DNA of 64,000 nt from Ichthyophis bannanicus (GCA_033557465.1 CM066033.1:592502438-592566437), one strand, 5' to 3'. Counted from the first letter of the stretch, positions 21,923 to 32,440 are shown. Made by a program: numbers and translations. The notes: generated by a model not told the origin, from the letters alone.

Positions 21923-22479
21923 ACACATTGTTTAAAGAAACGTTCCTCCAATTTTCATATAGGCTGGACAATTGCCTTAGGTTGTAAAAATTCTTATGCT
22001 TAATTCTATAATGCTCTAGTTGTATTGTCTCTATTGTGTGTGAACCTAGAGGTCTCAGACTTCTCTCTGGCACTAAATTCAGAGCAATTCTGCTTGCAAA
22101 GTGCCGTTGTTGCATCAACGACCTCTATTTTATACTATGGTTACACACTTAAACTTTTGTTTTTCAATATATTTGCATGCTTAAACCGATTACTTCAAAA
22201 TCAAAATCGTGCTTATCTTGATTGACTGCAGTGTGCACAAAAGTTTAAGTGTGTAACCATAGTAAAAAATAGAGGTCGTTGATGCAACAACGGCACTTTG
22301 CAAGCAGAATTGCTCTGAATTTAGTGCCAGAGAGAAGTCTGAGACCTCTAGGTTCACACACAATAGAGACGATACAACTAGAGCATTATAGAATTAAGCA
22401 TAAGAATTTTTACAACCTAAGGCAATTGTCCAGCCCAGCCTATATGAAAATTGTAGGAACGTTTCATTAAACACAGTGT
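21923..22479. mobile_element. Foldback MITE with 240-bp arms and TA duplication
   Basis: Two nearly identical arms in inverted orientation (21,923-22,161 and 22,238-22,479) separated by about 75 bp. The outer ends are ACACATTGTTTAAAG and its inverted partner CATTAAACACAGTGT, flanked by TA on both sides (21,921-21,922 and 22,480-22,481). Because the arms are so similar, the same 50-residue reading frame appears on both strands. No transposase is encoded. The TA duplication suggests mobilisation by a Tc1/mariner enzyme. Confidence 0.85.
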
Positions 22480-22514
22480 TAGTATCATGTAAAAGCAGTT
22501 CGTCAGATTTACGA

Positions 22515-23211
22515 TGAGTGAAAAAATTGAATAGCGAAGTTGCATTAAGTTCTGCCAGAATCTTGGAGATTTGTGCAAAGAAACATGACAAGTTACAAGT
22601 GTATGGCAATGAATGCATGAGTCATGCTTGAGTTTATGTCTAGTACAAACGTTTCCAAGAGGGCAGCCAAAGTGTTGACAGTGGCGAACATTCTGGAAGG
22701 CCATCCACGAGCAGGAATGAAGACAAAGTTTATTTATTTATTTATTTGTGAGCTGTTTCTATACCACCCTTTCCAGAGATCAGGGGCAGTTTACAGAGAA
22801 CAGAAACATCATAATGACAAAGTTGAAGAAGTGTGTGCCGCAATACGCTCAATTCATCGATTAACTATCAGGGAGCTTGCTGAGGACATGGACCTCAGTT
22901 CCAGGTTGGTACAGTCCATTCTCATTGCCAATTTGGGGATGAGACATGTATCTGCAAAATTCATGCCGAAATTCCTGTCCCTAACCGAAAAGAAGATCAA
23001 CTGTCTACAGCCAGGAAATTGTTGGAATGTGTTGAAAATGACTCAGATTTCATAAAAAATATTATTACTGGTGCTGAATCATGGGTTTGTGGTTATGACC
23101 TGAAAACTAAGGCTCAATCCTCACAATAAAAAAAACAACAAAGTCTACCAGATCCAAGAAAGCCCGTCAGGTGAGGAGCAATGTCAAGGTCATGCTCACA
23201 GGTTCCTTTTA
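22515..23211 (+). pseudogene. mariner transposase, N-terminal part
   Basis: MSEKIE near 22,513 starts a degenerate frame. After an inserted L2 tail come VCAAIRSIHRLTIRELAEDM and SSRLVQSILIANLGMRHVSA (22,837-22,970), which is the second helix-turn-helix of mariner transposases. DFIKNIITGAESWVCGYD follows at about 23,045-23,100. The catalytic aspartate expected in the TGDES motif is alanine here. The frame then shifts, and the sequence is cut at 23,211 by the DNA transposon at the TTA target. The C-terminal part is at 30,930-31,430. Confidence 0.85.
22731..22815 (-). mobile_element. L2-type 3' tail with GACAAAGTT duplication
   Basis: 85 bp inside the mariner transposase, flanked by the direct repeat GACAAAGTT (22,722-22,730 and 22,816-22,824). 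On the minus strand it reads AAACTGCCCCTGATC, GGGTGGTATAG and AAATAAATAAATAA: an L2 terminal hairpin in which the stem is ACTGCCC/GGGTGGT rather than ACCGC/GCGGT. It is a severely 5'-truncated LINE or a minimal SINE. Confidence 0.78.
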
Positions 23212-23472
23212 TTACACTGGACAATAAATTGTTCAAAGGTTTTGCTTCCTGAAAAATATTTGGGGATTATGATAGACAACTTCAAGCTGAACACAAGCAT
23301 AATTTCAGATTGACTGTATCACATATGAATTTGGAGAAACATGAAATTAAATTTTGACTTAATTTAGCATGTTTAGTCACACAATGATGATGACATATTG
23401 CAGTAGTTCACCTGAGCTAAAAATGTTTTGCTCCTGATTTTCATTTGTCCTCAGCATTTGATGCTTCTCGTC

Positions 23473-24965
23473 TCAGTGTCCAACAATAATGGCCAGCATT
23501 GATGGGTTCCAGTTGCCCTGATACCACTTTTCCATCGTTGCAATGTCCTGGTGAAACCTTTCACCATGTTTGTCGCTGACTGCACCAAGATTAGCAGGGA
23601 AGAAGTCCAAGTGTGAATGCAGAAAATGAATCTTCAGCAACATGTTGCACTTCATGGTTTTGTATGCTTGAAGTATGTTGTCAACCAGCTCGATGTAGTT
23701 TGGTGCCCTGTAATTGCCGAGAAAAATCTCAACAATATCCCTGAATGCCTTCCATGTGATTTTCTCAGGCCCTACTGGCAAACCTTTGAACCACTTGTCA
23801 TTGATGATATGTCTGACTTCTGGACCCATAAAAATGCCTTCCTTAATCTTGGCACCAGTTATTCTTGGAAACATTTGTCTCAAATATCAAAATCCTTCAC
23901 CTTCCTTGTTCATTGCTTTCACAACGTTTTTCATCAGTCTGAGTTTTATATGAAGAGGAGGCAAAAATATCTTACTTGTGTCGACAAGTGGTTCATATGC
24001 CACATTTTTCTATCCTGGAATCAAACACTTACGGAGGGGCCAGTTCTTTTTAATGCAATGAGACTCTCTAGCATGGGAGTCCCATTCGCAAATGAAACAA
24101 CAGTGTGAGCTGCATTTCTAATAGTAGTGCCACTACTTTTAGATCACCACAGATCTTCCAGTTGTAGCTGTTCTACTGTATGTGTTTCAACAACAATTCC
24201 TTGTTTTCATAGGTTTCTTTCATGTGTGATACACAGGCAATAGGTATTGAAAGGCGGACATTGTCATGCGTAACAAGACAGCTTTCAGGCTTAACAGTGA
24301 TGAATCGATAAGAAGGCCCAATTGTTGTGGTTCATGCTCAAAACCCAAAGCCGTGAACAACCCATCAATGTCAGTGCAGAAACAGAGGTTGTCAACCTAC
24401 GCAAAGAAAGTTTTCATATCTTCTTGGCGGGTCTAAAAGATAGAAATTTTCATACCTGGCAACAACAAAGCCCCTCCTTGCAATTTTGAACCAAGTAGTT
24501 CAGCTTTTGTTTTTGACAAACTTAAGTCCCTCACCAGGTCATTCATTTCTGATTGTGTTATCAGATGAGGCATACCGGACATAAACGGTTCAAAATATGA
24601 ATCCACGTCGATTTCTATGTCTGGCCCGTGTATTATGGCATCTTCGTCTGCCTCATCTAGGCTCCATATTTCTGGCTTTGATACTGGCATACTGCTGTCA
24701 TGCAGTACTTGTCTCATGGCTTGACTGCAGTCTGGGATATTCAATAGATTTCTTACTTTTAGCAGAGAAGCCAGATACATTGGTCAACAGAAGTAAAAGT
24801 CCATAATGTGATCCTTCTGTTCTTGCCATATCATTGGGACTGCAAACAGCATTGACTTCTGAGTACCTCTGAGCCAAGCTCTGAGATGGGCAGCATATGT
24901 TGCACAGAAAATGTGAGGAGCCTAGGATGTCTCTTGATCACCAACTTTACAACCGAAGTAGAGAT
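23473..24965 (-). pseudogene. Uncharacterised transposase-like protein, copy 2, main part
   Basis: Minus strand, broken frames. GCKVGDQETS and LRAWLRGTQKS, with VPMIWQEQKDH (24,780-24,960), match the post-zinc-finger region of copy 1. A segment at 24,433-24,780 has SEMNDLVRDLSLSKTKAELL. The 23,473-23,883 segment has KIKEGIFMGPEVRHI, FLGNYRAPNYIELVDNI, KIHFLHSHLDFFPANLG and KHGERFHQDIATMEKWYQG, including the Glu proposed as catalytic. The order is collinear with copy 1, but the sequence is clearly diverged, so the two come from different subfamilies. Confidence 0.82.
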
Positions 24966-24969
24966 CATG

Positions 24970-25648
24970 GGGGTTATTCTGAGCCATGAATAGCAGGGAT
25001 GGACATCCATCCCTGCTATATATGGCTTTTCCTGCCCCCAAATAACTTCCCTGCCGGTTGTGCGGGGAAGTTAGATGGGGCGGGGAATGGGCAGCCGGGA
25101 GCGGAGTCTGGGCGGGCAGTGGGCTGTCACCGGCTCTGGATGTATAGGGCTGATTCTAATGTTGGCCTTGTACTCCAGGGCCGGCAAAATGTCTGGGGAA
25201 GTTATTTCATCTCCAAGGTGGAATAACTTCCCTGGTCATGTTTTTTTAATTGTCCGGGGTGTGGATGGGGCGGGGGGGGGGGGCAGGGTTTATGCCCTGC
25301 AGCCAGAATCTGGCCTTAGGAGACCAGATCAGGGGTCGGGCTGCAGGGAATAAACCCCTTTTTCAGGTGGCCAGCAACGCGGCTTTTAAATGGAGACACA
25401 GTGCCATGGCAACATGATGCAATGGTGCCGTGGCTCCATTTAAAAGCCCTGACTGAGTTAGCTGGGGGCAGTCCTGCATGTGCAGGCCAGACTGAATCGC
25501 AGTACCGGCCTGCATGTGCAGGACTGTTTGTGATTCTGATCCCGCGGGGCTAGATGTGCCCCGTAGGATCAGATTCACAATCCCCTCTGTGCATCCAGTT
25601 CAGACCAGATGCACAGAGGGGATCTACATGTGGGATGGAATCGGGCCC
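24970..25648. mobile_element. 680-bp MITE, CATG-flanked, with GGGCCCGATTCC terminus
   Basis: Inserted in the coding region of the DNA-transposon copy. The tetramer CATG stands on both sides (24,966-24,969 and 25,649-25,652), and removing one copy restores a collinear reading frame (IKKTHDLYFG). The ends are GGGGGTTATTCTGAGCC and GGAATCGGGCCC. An internal palindrome at 25,383-25,446 has CTTTTAAATGGA paired with TCCATTTAAAAG. A second copy of the body is at 56,158-56,795. The internal open frames are shadows; there is no transposase. Confidence 0.75.
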
Positions 25649-25847
25649 CATGTGTTTTTTTAATAAGTGCAGTCACTCACCCGTTTTGGGACGGGTTTAG
25701 TGTCTCCTCAGGGGCATGGGGGGGGAGGGATCGGGCACTGTGGTTCTTTTATGGGAATTGGGAATAGCAGCAGACTCGAGCAAGAGCGTAGTGGGCAGTT
25801 GTTTAGGGTTAGTCGCCACACGGTGGGCGAGCGAAATATCTTGCCTT

Positions 25848-28800
25848 ATGGCGCCCCTTAAAGTACTGACATTAAATGTGAAGGGCATTAATAATCCCAT
25901 CAAGAGGAAGAAAATACTGCAATATTGCAAGAGAGAGCACGCCGATATAGTAATGTTACAAGAAACGCGCTTGTCAGAGGGGGAAACTAACAAGCTGGGC
26001 CTGGGCCATTTCCTGCTTGTAGCGCAATCAGCAGCGTGTCAAGGAAGAAATGGAGTGGCAATTCTTGCCAAGAAAAGTTTGCCCTTGGCCATTGAAAGAC
26101 AGCGAGCTGATGGAGAGGGTAGATGGGCGTCAGGGGTAGTTCAGGTGTGTGGGAAAAAATTGGCCTTAATCACGGTCTATGGTCCAAACACGGATGATGC
26201 CGGGTTTTTCAGGGGATTAGCCTTTGAGATACAGGAGCTCTCTGATCAGGAAGTAATTGTTGGGGGCGATTTTAATTTGGTTCTTGATCCTCTGCTTGAT
26301 TGTACCCCCCTACCGTTCCCATCGGGGCCAAAAGGCTGTCAAGGTCCTGCGGGAGTTTATTCAGGCTGCTGGGCTGGTAGATATATGGCGACTTCGGCAC
26401 CCCGAGGACAGGGAATACTCTTTTTTCTCTTTGCCGCATGGTTCTCATTCTCGCCTGGATTTTTTTTTAATTTCGCAATCCCTGGCAGTGTCGGTTTCGC
26501 AGGCAGAGATTGCTCCTATACATATCTCTGATCACGCGGCGGTCTGGTGCGCCTTTCAGCTAGAGGAGACTTCCCCTCCGGCACCGACCTTTTTCTTTGA
26601 TAGGAAGCTCTTGGATAATGATGATTTTTGTGCCTATATGCGTCGGAGCATTCAGGAATACTTCGAAGTCAACTTGCTTAAGGACACTTCCGGATGGGCA
26701 TGGTGGGAAGGGTTTAAGGCATTTTCCAGAGCCCGAATTGTTAGTTTTCACATTGGTTTTCGCAAGGCGCAGAAAGCGCAGTTGGTCTTACTGGAAGAGC
26801 AGATCAAGGCGGGGGAGCGTTTGTTAATTAATAGATCAGAGGCGGGTGTTTTGCTTCGGTTGCAGCGTCTTCGGTATCAATATAACCAGATCTTGAGTAA
26901 GGAGGCTGAGCAAATCCTGTCCTTACAGAGGGCTAACTGTTATTTGGAGAATAACAAGGCAGGAAAGCTGTTGGCTAGTACCTTAAAGCCTCGCGCTCGG
27001 AGGTCTAACATCCCATTCTTGGTCAACGATAGGCAGGAGGCGCTTATGGGCAATGAAGCTATAGCTGAAGAGTTTAGGAGATTTTATGGGAGGTTATATA
27101 CAGCTGAGTGTCAAGCTTCCGCTGAAGACTTTGAGGCCTTGTTTGGGGATACGATTCATCCAACGGCCACTTCCCAACAGGCGGATGGATTAGATAGTGA
27201 CATAACAGTTAAAGAAATTCTGGGGGTCTTGAAAGGGGCAAGCAAAGGTAAAGCAGCAGGCCCAGATGGGCTCCCAATGGAGTTTTATCAAGAATTTGCG
27301 TTAGATCTGGCCCCTTTTATGCTGGATTTCTTTAACAGCCTAGAGGCACAGCTGCCCCATACTGGGCTGTTTAGCGATGCGGTCATAGTGGTTCTTGAGA
27401 AGCCCGGGAGAGATAGTACGCGAGTGGGCAATTATCGGCCTATCTCGTTGTTAAACGCTGACTATAAGGTGCTCTCAGCTATTTTAACTAAACGGTTAGC
27501 CCAAGTGGTGCCTGAGTTAATCCATGTGGATCAATGTGGTTTCATTACTGGGCGTGCCACCTCGGATAACTCAAGATTGCTGTTGAACCTATTTTCCGCA
27601 GCGGCGTCGAGGGAGGAGCCGTTGTTAGGGCTCTCACTCGATGCTGAAAAAGCCTTTGATAGGTTAGAATGGAACTTTCTGGATCTTGCGTTAAAATGGT
27701 TTGGTATCAGGGAGCGTTTTAGACGGTTTATTCACATACTATACTCTCACCCCTCTGCTCGAGTGTTGGCCAATGGGGTTCTCTCGGCTCCTATGCTTTT
27801 GTCTCGGGGGTCTAGGCAGGGGTGCTCGCTTTCCCCTCTTTTGTTTAATCTCGCTTTGGAACCATTGCTCTTGAAGATCAGGCAATCTCCGGACATACGG
27901 GGGTTACAAATTAGTGACTTGGAGGTTAAACTTTCTGCTTTTGCCGACGATCTCCTGCTTTTTATGTGCCCTTACTCGGTGGAAGGGTTACTTGGATTGA
28001 TTGAGCGCTATTCGCGACTGTCGGGATATAAGGTTAATTGGTCTAAGTCCTTGGCTTTCCCCCTTAATAAGCTAATGTGTAAAGCAATGATTGAACCGTG
28101 TGCGTTTGTGTGGCAGGCGGATGCGGTTAAATACTTAGGGGTCCGGTTTTGCTTCGGGCTTGAAGAAACCATACAGGTGAATACTAAAATCATCGAGGAG
28201 ATGATCAAATCTTTTACGATGCAATGGTCCCCCTTACATCTCTCTTGGTGGGGTAGGCTAGAGTCCATTAAGATGGTGTTGGCTCCCAAAATAAATTATA
28301 TTTTGGAGATGCTTCCACTGCGGTTTCCGCAGTCATTTTATCAATCTATTGATCGGTATCTGTCTAGATTTCTGTGGCAAGCTAGGCCTCCAAGGATAGC
28401 CCTCCGAAAGCTTAAGGCGGCAAAGAATAAGGGAGGGGTGCAGTTCCCTGACTTTTGTACTTATCACCACGCTTTTCGGCTTCGGCAAGGTGCGCTTTGG
28501 CTGGCGCCTGAGAGTAAGGGTGCCAAGCCAACTTGGCTAGAGGTGGAGGAGCGGCTTGTCGCGCCCATCGGGCTAGAGCGCTTGGTTGGTATGCAACTTC
28601 CTGACTCTTTTCCAGCGGCCAGGGTAGTGAGAGATACCCAAGACTCAGTACGAGTTCTCGAGCGAGTAGTGAAGGAGGATGGCTTGCTATCGGACCAAAT
28701 GCCTCTTTGGTTTAATGTGCGTTTCAAGATTGCCCACAAGGTGCTTAATTGGAGGGATTGGCAAGCGAAAGGGATTTGGTCTTTGGGCCAACTGTTGAAG

Positions 28801-29670
28801 TGTGGTAGCTGGAAAAGCTTTGAAGACCTGCAGAGGGAGTTTAGGCTAGCTAGCAGCCAGTGTTTTCGGTGGTTGCAACTGCGGCATTGTTTGTCGCATG
28901 CTGGTGTTGTACCAGGCGCAGTTGTCGGAGAGTGGCAGCTCCCGGTCCTTTTAGAACAACATGCAGGGTTGCAGGGAGCCTCCTCTAAATTGTATGCTTT
29001 ATTGAGGGAATGCTCCTTCGGAGATCTTTCGAAGCTGGAGAGAGCGTGGGAACAGGATTTGGAGACTCTTGTATCTCAAGGGGTGTGGGAAGCGCTATGG
29101 GGTCCGGTGGGCAGGGTCACACAGGGAGCTTCAATGCTTCAGTCGCTCTATTTCTTGGCGCATAGAGCTTTTATTACGCCGGCGCGGCTCAGCAAATGGG
29201 ACGCGAATAGCATGGGTAAGTGCTGGTCTTGTAATATTGCACAAGGGACTCTCCAACATATGCTATTTGCGTGTCCTCATGTCCAACTGTTTTGGCAGTC
29301 AGTATGGGTCAAGATGCTGAGAGTGTTGGGCATGCAGGGGCGGCTTACCTGGCAGACTGTTTTCTTGCGGTCCCAAGACCAGGCTTTGCAAGTTCCTCGG
29401 GATAAGTCCTTTCTGTTTGACTTCATGATGGCTGTAGCCATCAAGCTAATTTTGACGCACTGGAAGGACTCATCCCAATTGGGAGAGCTGCAATGGTGGA
29501 ACATGGTGTGTCTATATGCTGGTTATGAGAAAGGGAGGGAGGCACGCAATAAGTGGAGAGGGAAGGCACGTGCGGGGTTGCCCCGAGCATTGGGAGGTGG
29601 GTGTCGGAAAGGGCGGTCCAATAAATGGGAATGTCTAGACGAGTTTGCCGCTCTGGCAAGATATAGTTAA
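25848..29670 (+). pseudogene. L1-group ORF2 protein (endonuclease, RT, Cys-rich C-terminus), one frameshift
   Basis: The start MAPLKVLTLNVKGINN at 25,848 is the standard first motif of the L1/Tx1 endonuclease. Next are MLQETRLSE, VYGPN and GGDFNLVLDP. A frameshift near 26,305-26,330, probably an extra C in the run TACCCCCCTA, moves the frame to an open stretch of 1,137 codons beginning upstream at 26,257. That stretch continues with REYSFFSLPHGSHSRLDFF and SDHAAVW, completing the endonuclease. The RT has AAGPDGLP, NYRPISLLNADYK, GLSLDAEKAFDRLEW, SRQGCSLSPLLFNLALEPL and FADDLLLF (about 27,945). The C-terminus has a CWSC-x8-H-x4-C zinc-knuckle-like segment (KCWSCN, HMLFACP) near 29,217-29,280. 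Otherwise intact. It nicks DNA and copies L1 RNA by target-primed reverse transcription. Confidence 0.9.
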
Positions 29671-29749
29671 AAGAGATGTGGTCCCTATACAGCCATGCAA
29701 CTCTGCTGCTGGAGTAGTCTGGATTGTTCCGAGCCTTCTTCTTCTGCCC

Positions 29750-29880
29750 ACGGGGAGACGGGGGGGGGGAGGGGTGGGAGAGGGGGGGATAAAGGAAAAG
29801 AGGGGAAGAGGGGGTGGGGGGAATGGAGGGGAGTAGGAAGTGTGGGGGGGAGGGGGGGTTTGGGTAAATAGGGGGGGATG
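29750..29880 (+). other. G-rich polypurine tract in L1 3' UTR (possible G-quadruplex)
   Basis: About 130 bp with a dozen or more runs of four to nine G's on the sense strand, separated by short A/T-containing spacers, between the ORF2 stop and the poly(A) tail. Mammalian L1s have a comparable G-rich 3'-UTR tract that can form quadruplexes. Quadruplex formation here is inferred from the pattern. Confidence 0.8.
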
Positions 29881-29981
29881 TTGGAGTGTGAAGTGTGAAA
29901 CTGTTTTCATGTTCTTATGTACTGTTGTATTATGATGTGGTGTTGAAAATCTGAAATAAACATTTAAAAAAAAAAAAAAAA

Positions 29982-30062
29982 AATAAGTGCAGTCATGCTG
30001 CATCTTTGAGGCTTGAGTGTATACTCACCACAAATGTAACAGAATGTATCATGGCTATTGAT
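29982..30062 (-). pseudogene. Transposase-like protein copy 2, N-terminal zinc finger
   Basis: On the minus strand the short reading frame NSHDTFCYICGEYTLKPQR then SMTA is collinear with NSPDSFCFICGEYTVKKRQR in copy 1. It contains the CxxC pair of the zinc finger. It continues through the L1 target duplication to IKKTH at 25,653-25,661. It is separated from the rest of the gene by the L1 and the MITE. Confidence 0.8.
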
Positions 30063-30334
30063 GAGACATTTCTGCTGTAATGAATCGTTGTTTAGACAAG
30101 AAACTTATATGTAAATGCTATTGTTAAGTGTACAAACTGATATCAACGTCATGCATGACATCTGTGTATGAAAGCTGCTTCTATAGCCTGTACTGCCAGC
30201 ATCCATCCTGACTATAAGCATGCCCACGCATTCCTGAATAGTAGCATTTCCATTGCACGTTGTGAGCCTGCACTGAGTGCATGCCCAGGTATGTCTGGAC
30301 TAAACAAAACAGCTTACTTTCTAGGCAACATATG

Positions 30335-30770
30335 AGTATTTATTTTTATTTATTTATTACAGTTGCTTATATACCGCACTATTCGATATCAGCGCGGTTT
30401 ACAGTATAACAAAATCGACCAGAACAACAAGCTGTTTGGTTTTACATGGAACAGGAGTACCAACTTGGCTAACAGGGTTGAACTATATACATGAAATAAT
30501 TACAAAGAACAATATTGAATGCCACAATCAAATAAGGAAAGTATGTGTATAATCTGCAGGAAGGAAGTTGGGACTATTCAGCACTAACAATGGATACTTT
30601 CTTAGGCGAGGTTATTTAGATTCCATTGCTGGCTGAGTAGTATTGGAGGAAGAGGTGAAATTTGATTACCTTCCTGAATTGAGTTAGGTTTACAATGGCT
30701 TGAATGTCGGGTGGTAGCACATTCCAACATTTGGGGACGTAGAGACTGAAGGCTCTATTTGCCGTTGTAC
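30335..30770 (-). mobile_element. L2 LINE, 5'-truncated
   Basis: The left end has TATTTATTTATTACAG and the reverse complement of the L2 hairpin (CCGCGCTGATATCG with AATAGTGCGGTATA). On the minus strand the body encodes an L2 C-terminus (NRAFSLYVPKCWNVLPPDIQ, FRKVIKFHLF). It sits in the 5' non-coding part of the DNA-transposon copy. Confidence 0.8.
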
Positions 30771-30929
30771 TGTTGCATTAAAATATGCGAGGAAATCACT
30801 AAAATAGGTGACTGCAAAAAATAGTTCATGATAGGAAAATTTCAAGGTGATTTTCATGACTGGCACCATAAAATCCATAAGATACACCTAAAAGTGTTCA
30901 GGAAGCAAAATCTTCATTGTCCAGTGTTA

Positions 30930-31430
30930 CCAGAGTATTGTTCATCATGATTATGCTCCAAAAGGCCAAACCATCAATAAGGAGTACTACGTCCAAGTTC
31001 TCACTTGTTCGAGAGATGCAGTTCATCGTAAGAGGCCAGAGTTGCATAGGAATAGTGGAATAGTTGCTTCATCACGATAACATACCAGCTCATGCATCAC
31101 ATTTTGTCCAACAGTTCTTGGCCAAACACCAAATCGAGCTAGTCTGTCAGCCTTCGTACTCATCTGACTTTGTACCTTGTAACTTTTTCTTGTTTCCAAA
31201 ACTGAAATTACCACTGACAGGAAGGAGATTCGATGACTTGGAGACTATTAAGCAAAACTCAACACAGCAGCTTCACAGCATAATGAAAGAGGCTTTTCAA
31301 AATTGTTTCCAGCAGTGGCAAGAATGCTGGAAGAAGTGTGTTTTATCGGAAGGGAACAACTTTGAAGGACTGAGTGCAATAACTGTCAGTGTTATATTTC
31401 TTGTGTTATTGTACAATTCTCGATAGTTTT
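30930..31430 (+). pseudogene. mariner transposase, C-terminal part
   Basis: Continues the mariner frame from 23,211. VHHDYAPKGQTINKEYYVQVL is near 30,940-31,005 and RDAVHRKRPELHR follows. An open stretch from 31,064 has MLHHDNIPAHAS (second catalytic Asp), YSSDFVPCNFFLFPKLKLPL (third Asp position), GRRFDDLETI and FQQWQECWKKCV. Family standard is a DD34D catalytic triad; the first Asp is lost upstream. There is a frame break near 31,050. Confidence 0.88.
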
Positions 31431-31445
31431 TGATCACACCTCATA

Positions 31446-32440
31446 ATGCAATCTTTTTATTTTTACATTGTTTGGAATATCATGATTATATAAGTTTACT
31501 ATAAGCTGCCTAAAACCTTGATCTGTGGATAGTTTAAAAGTTTATTAAACAAATGAACAAACAGATTTTCCTGTCCTAAATTTATCTGGATGGTGATCTA
31601 ATATCGCCACTCTCCAGATAACTTCAGGGTCTCTCTGCATCTACCTACTTACCACTCCAATACTATCTGAGGCAGTATGTAGGGGAATTTAGTAGCTGCC
31701 AAATTTATTTTTCCGCTTGTCAGATGTTAATATCATAGTGAAATGATATTACCTCCATTTGACAACTACTGAGGAGTGGCTCACAGTCAAACACTAAGTC
31801 CCTCTGTGATATTTGTGGTACTCTATGAAAGAGCACTACTGCAGTAGGGGAAAAATAAAACTAATGGAAAAGACCAAATTACTATGTGTCAAAAGAAAGT
31901 ATTTATTTATTTTCCCAACTCTAATGTGTGAAGAAATATATCTACATAACTATAATATAGATAAAACAATAAATTGTTTCCCAATTTGTCTTCAATAAGC
32001 AAATTTTCTCAGGTAAAATTATTTGTGTCTTATTTAGTCTTTGAAAATGGGAAATAAATTATATAATTTAGCTCAATTATGTGTCACTGTTCTTGAATAG
32101 TTTTTAGCTATGTCACCATCCGCCGTCTTCATTCATTGGGGCCCTGGATGCACTTGGCAGCACTCTGGACTGCAGGATTTCTTCTTTCTTCTTATTTCGT
32201 TTGTAAAAAAAAACCAACCTCCTGCAAACTACCCCTTCTCAACTTATTTCTCCACCCTTTCCTTACCCCGGGTCAATCCCTCAATGAACTCGGTGGATGT
32301 ATCAGCTTGCAAGCCCTTCCGGGTCAGTAGACCTGAAGTAATAAATAGGGGTAATTTAGGAACACTTGGGGGGGAAATGTTAGTGATCAGGAGAAATAAA
32401 ATTTTTTTTTAAAGATTGTCATATAGAGTCACAGACCCTC
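31446..32440. other. AT-rich spacer; MITE remnant only
   Basis: No convincing gene. At 31,580-31,625 there is a piece of the TATCTGGATAG/GATATCGCC MITE family (TTATCTGGATGG ... CTCCAGATAAC, inverted). A run of nine T's/A's near 32,402 and a possible TSD-like environment at 32,100-32,410 could mark an old retroelement tail. Otherwise nothing recognisable. Confidence 0.35.

Larger units (their letters stand above)
25676..29981 (+). mobile_element. L1-group LINE, 5'-truncated, 14-bp duplication and poly(A)
   Basis: Flanked by the exact 14-bp direct repeat AATAAGTGCAGTCA (25,662-25,675 and 29,982-29,995), which is coding sequence of the host DNA transposon. It ends with AATAAACATTTA and about 16 A's. 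It holds a short leader, ORF2 (25,848-29,670) and a very G-rich 3' UTR. ORF1 is absent, so it is 5'-truncated. Perfect target duplications, a clean poly(A) tail and only one frameshift make it the youngest or one of the youngest insertions here. Confidence 0.92.
23215..30926 (-). mobile_element. Second copy of the CACWGG/TTA DNA transposon, decayed and filled with insertions
   Basis: The terminal inverted repeats are CACTGGACAATAAA (left) and, as reverse complement of the right end, CACTGGACAATGAA; both are followed by TTTTGCTTCCTGAA. Flanked by TTA at 23,212-23,214 and 30,927-30,929, inside the mariner. Minus-strand coding remnants match the 575-aa protein of the 10,486-13,321 element. The 680-bp MITE (24,970-25,648) and the 4.3-kb L1 (25,676-29,981) sit inside its N-terminal coding region, and an L2 fragment (30,335-30,770) lies near its 5' end. 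Without these it would be about 2.3 kb. Confidence 0.85.
21699..31443 (+). mobile_element. mariner-type DNA transposon, split by about 8 kb of later insertions
   Basis: The left terminal repeat is CAAGGTATGATCAAAAAGTA; the right one, as reverse complement, is TGAGGTGTGATCAAAAACTA. Both are followed by TCGAGA, and both ends are flanked by TA (21,697-21,698 and 31,444-31,445). The transposase runs on the plus strand in two parts. Removing a foldback MITE (21,923-22,479), an L2 tail (22,731-22,815) and the DNA transposon (23,215-30,926 plus one TTA) leaves about 1.4 kb, a normal mariner length. Confidence 0.88.

Noticed and set aside
21915..22470. Identical predicted 50-residue protein on both strands
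   Set aside because: It is the two arms of a foldback MITE; there is no domain and no reason to think it is translated.
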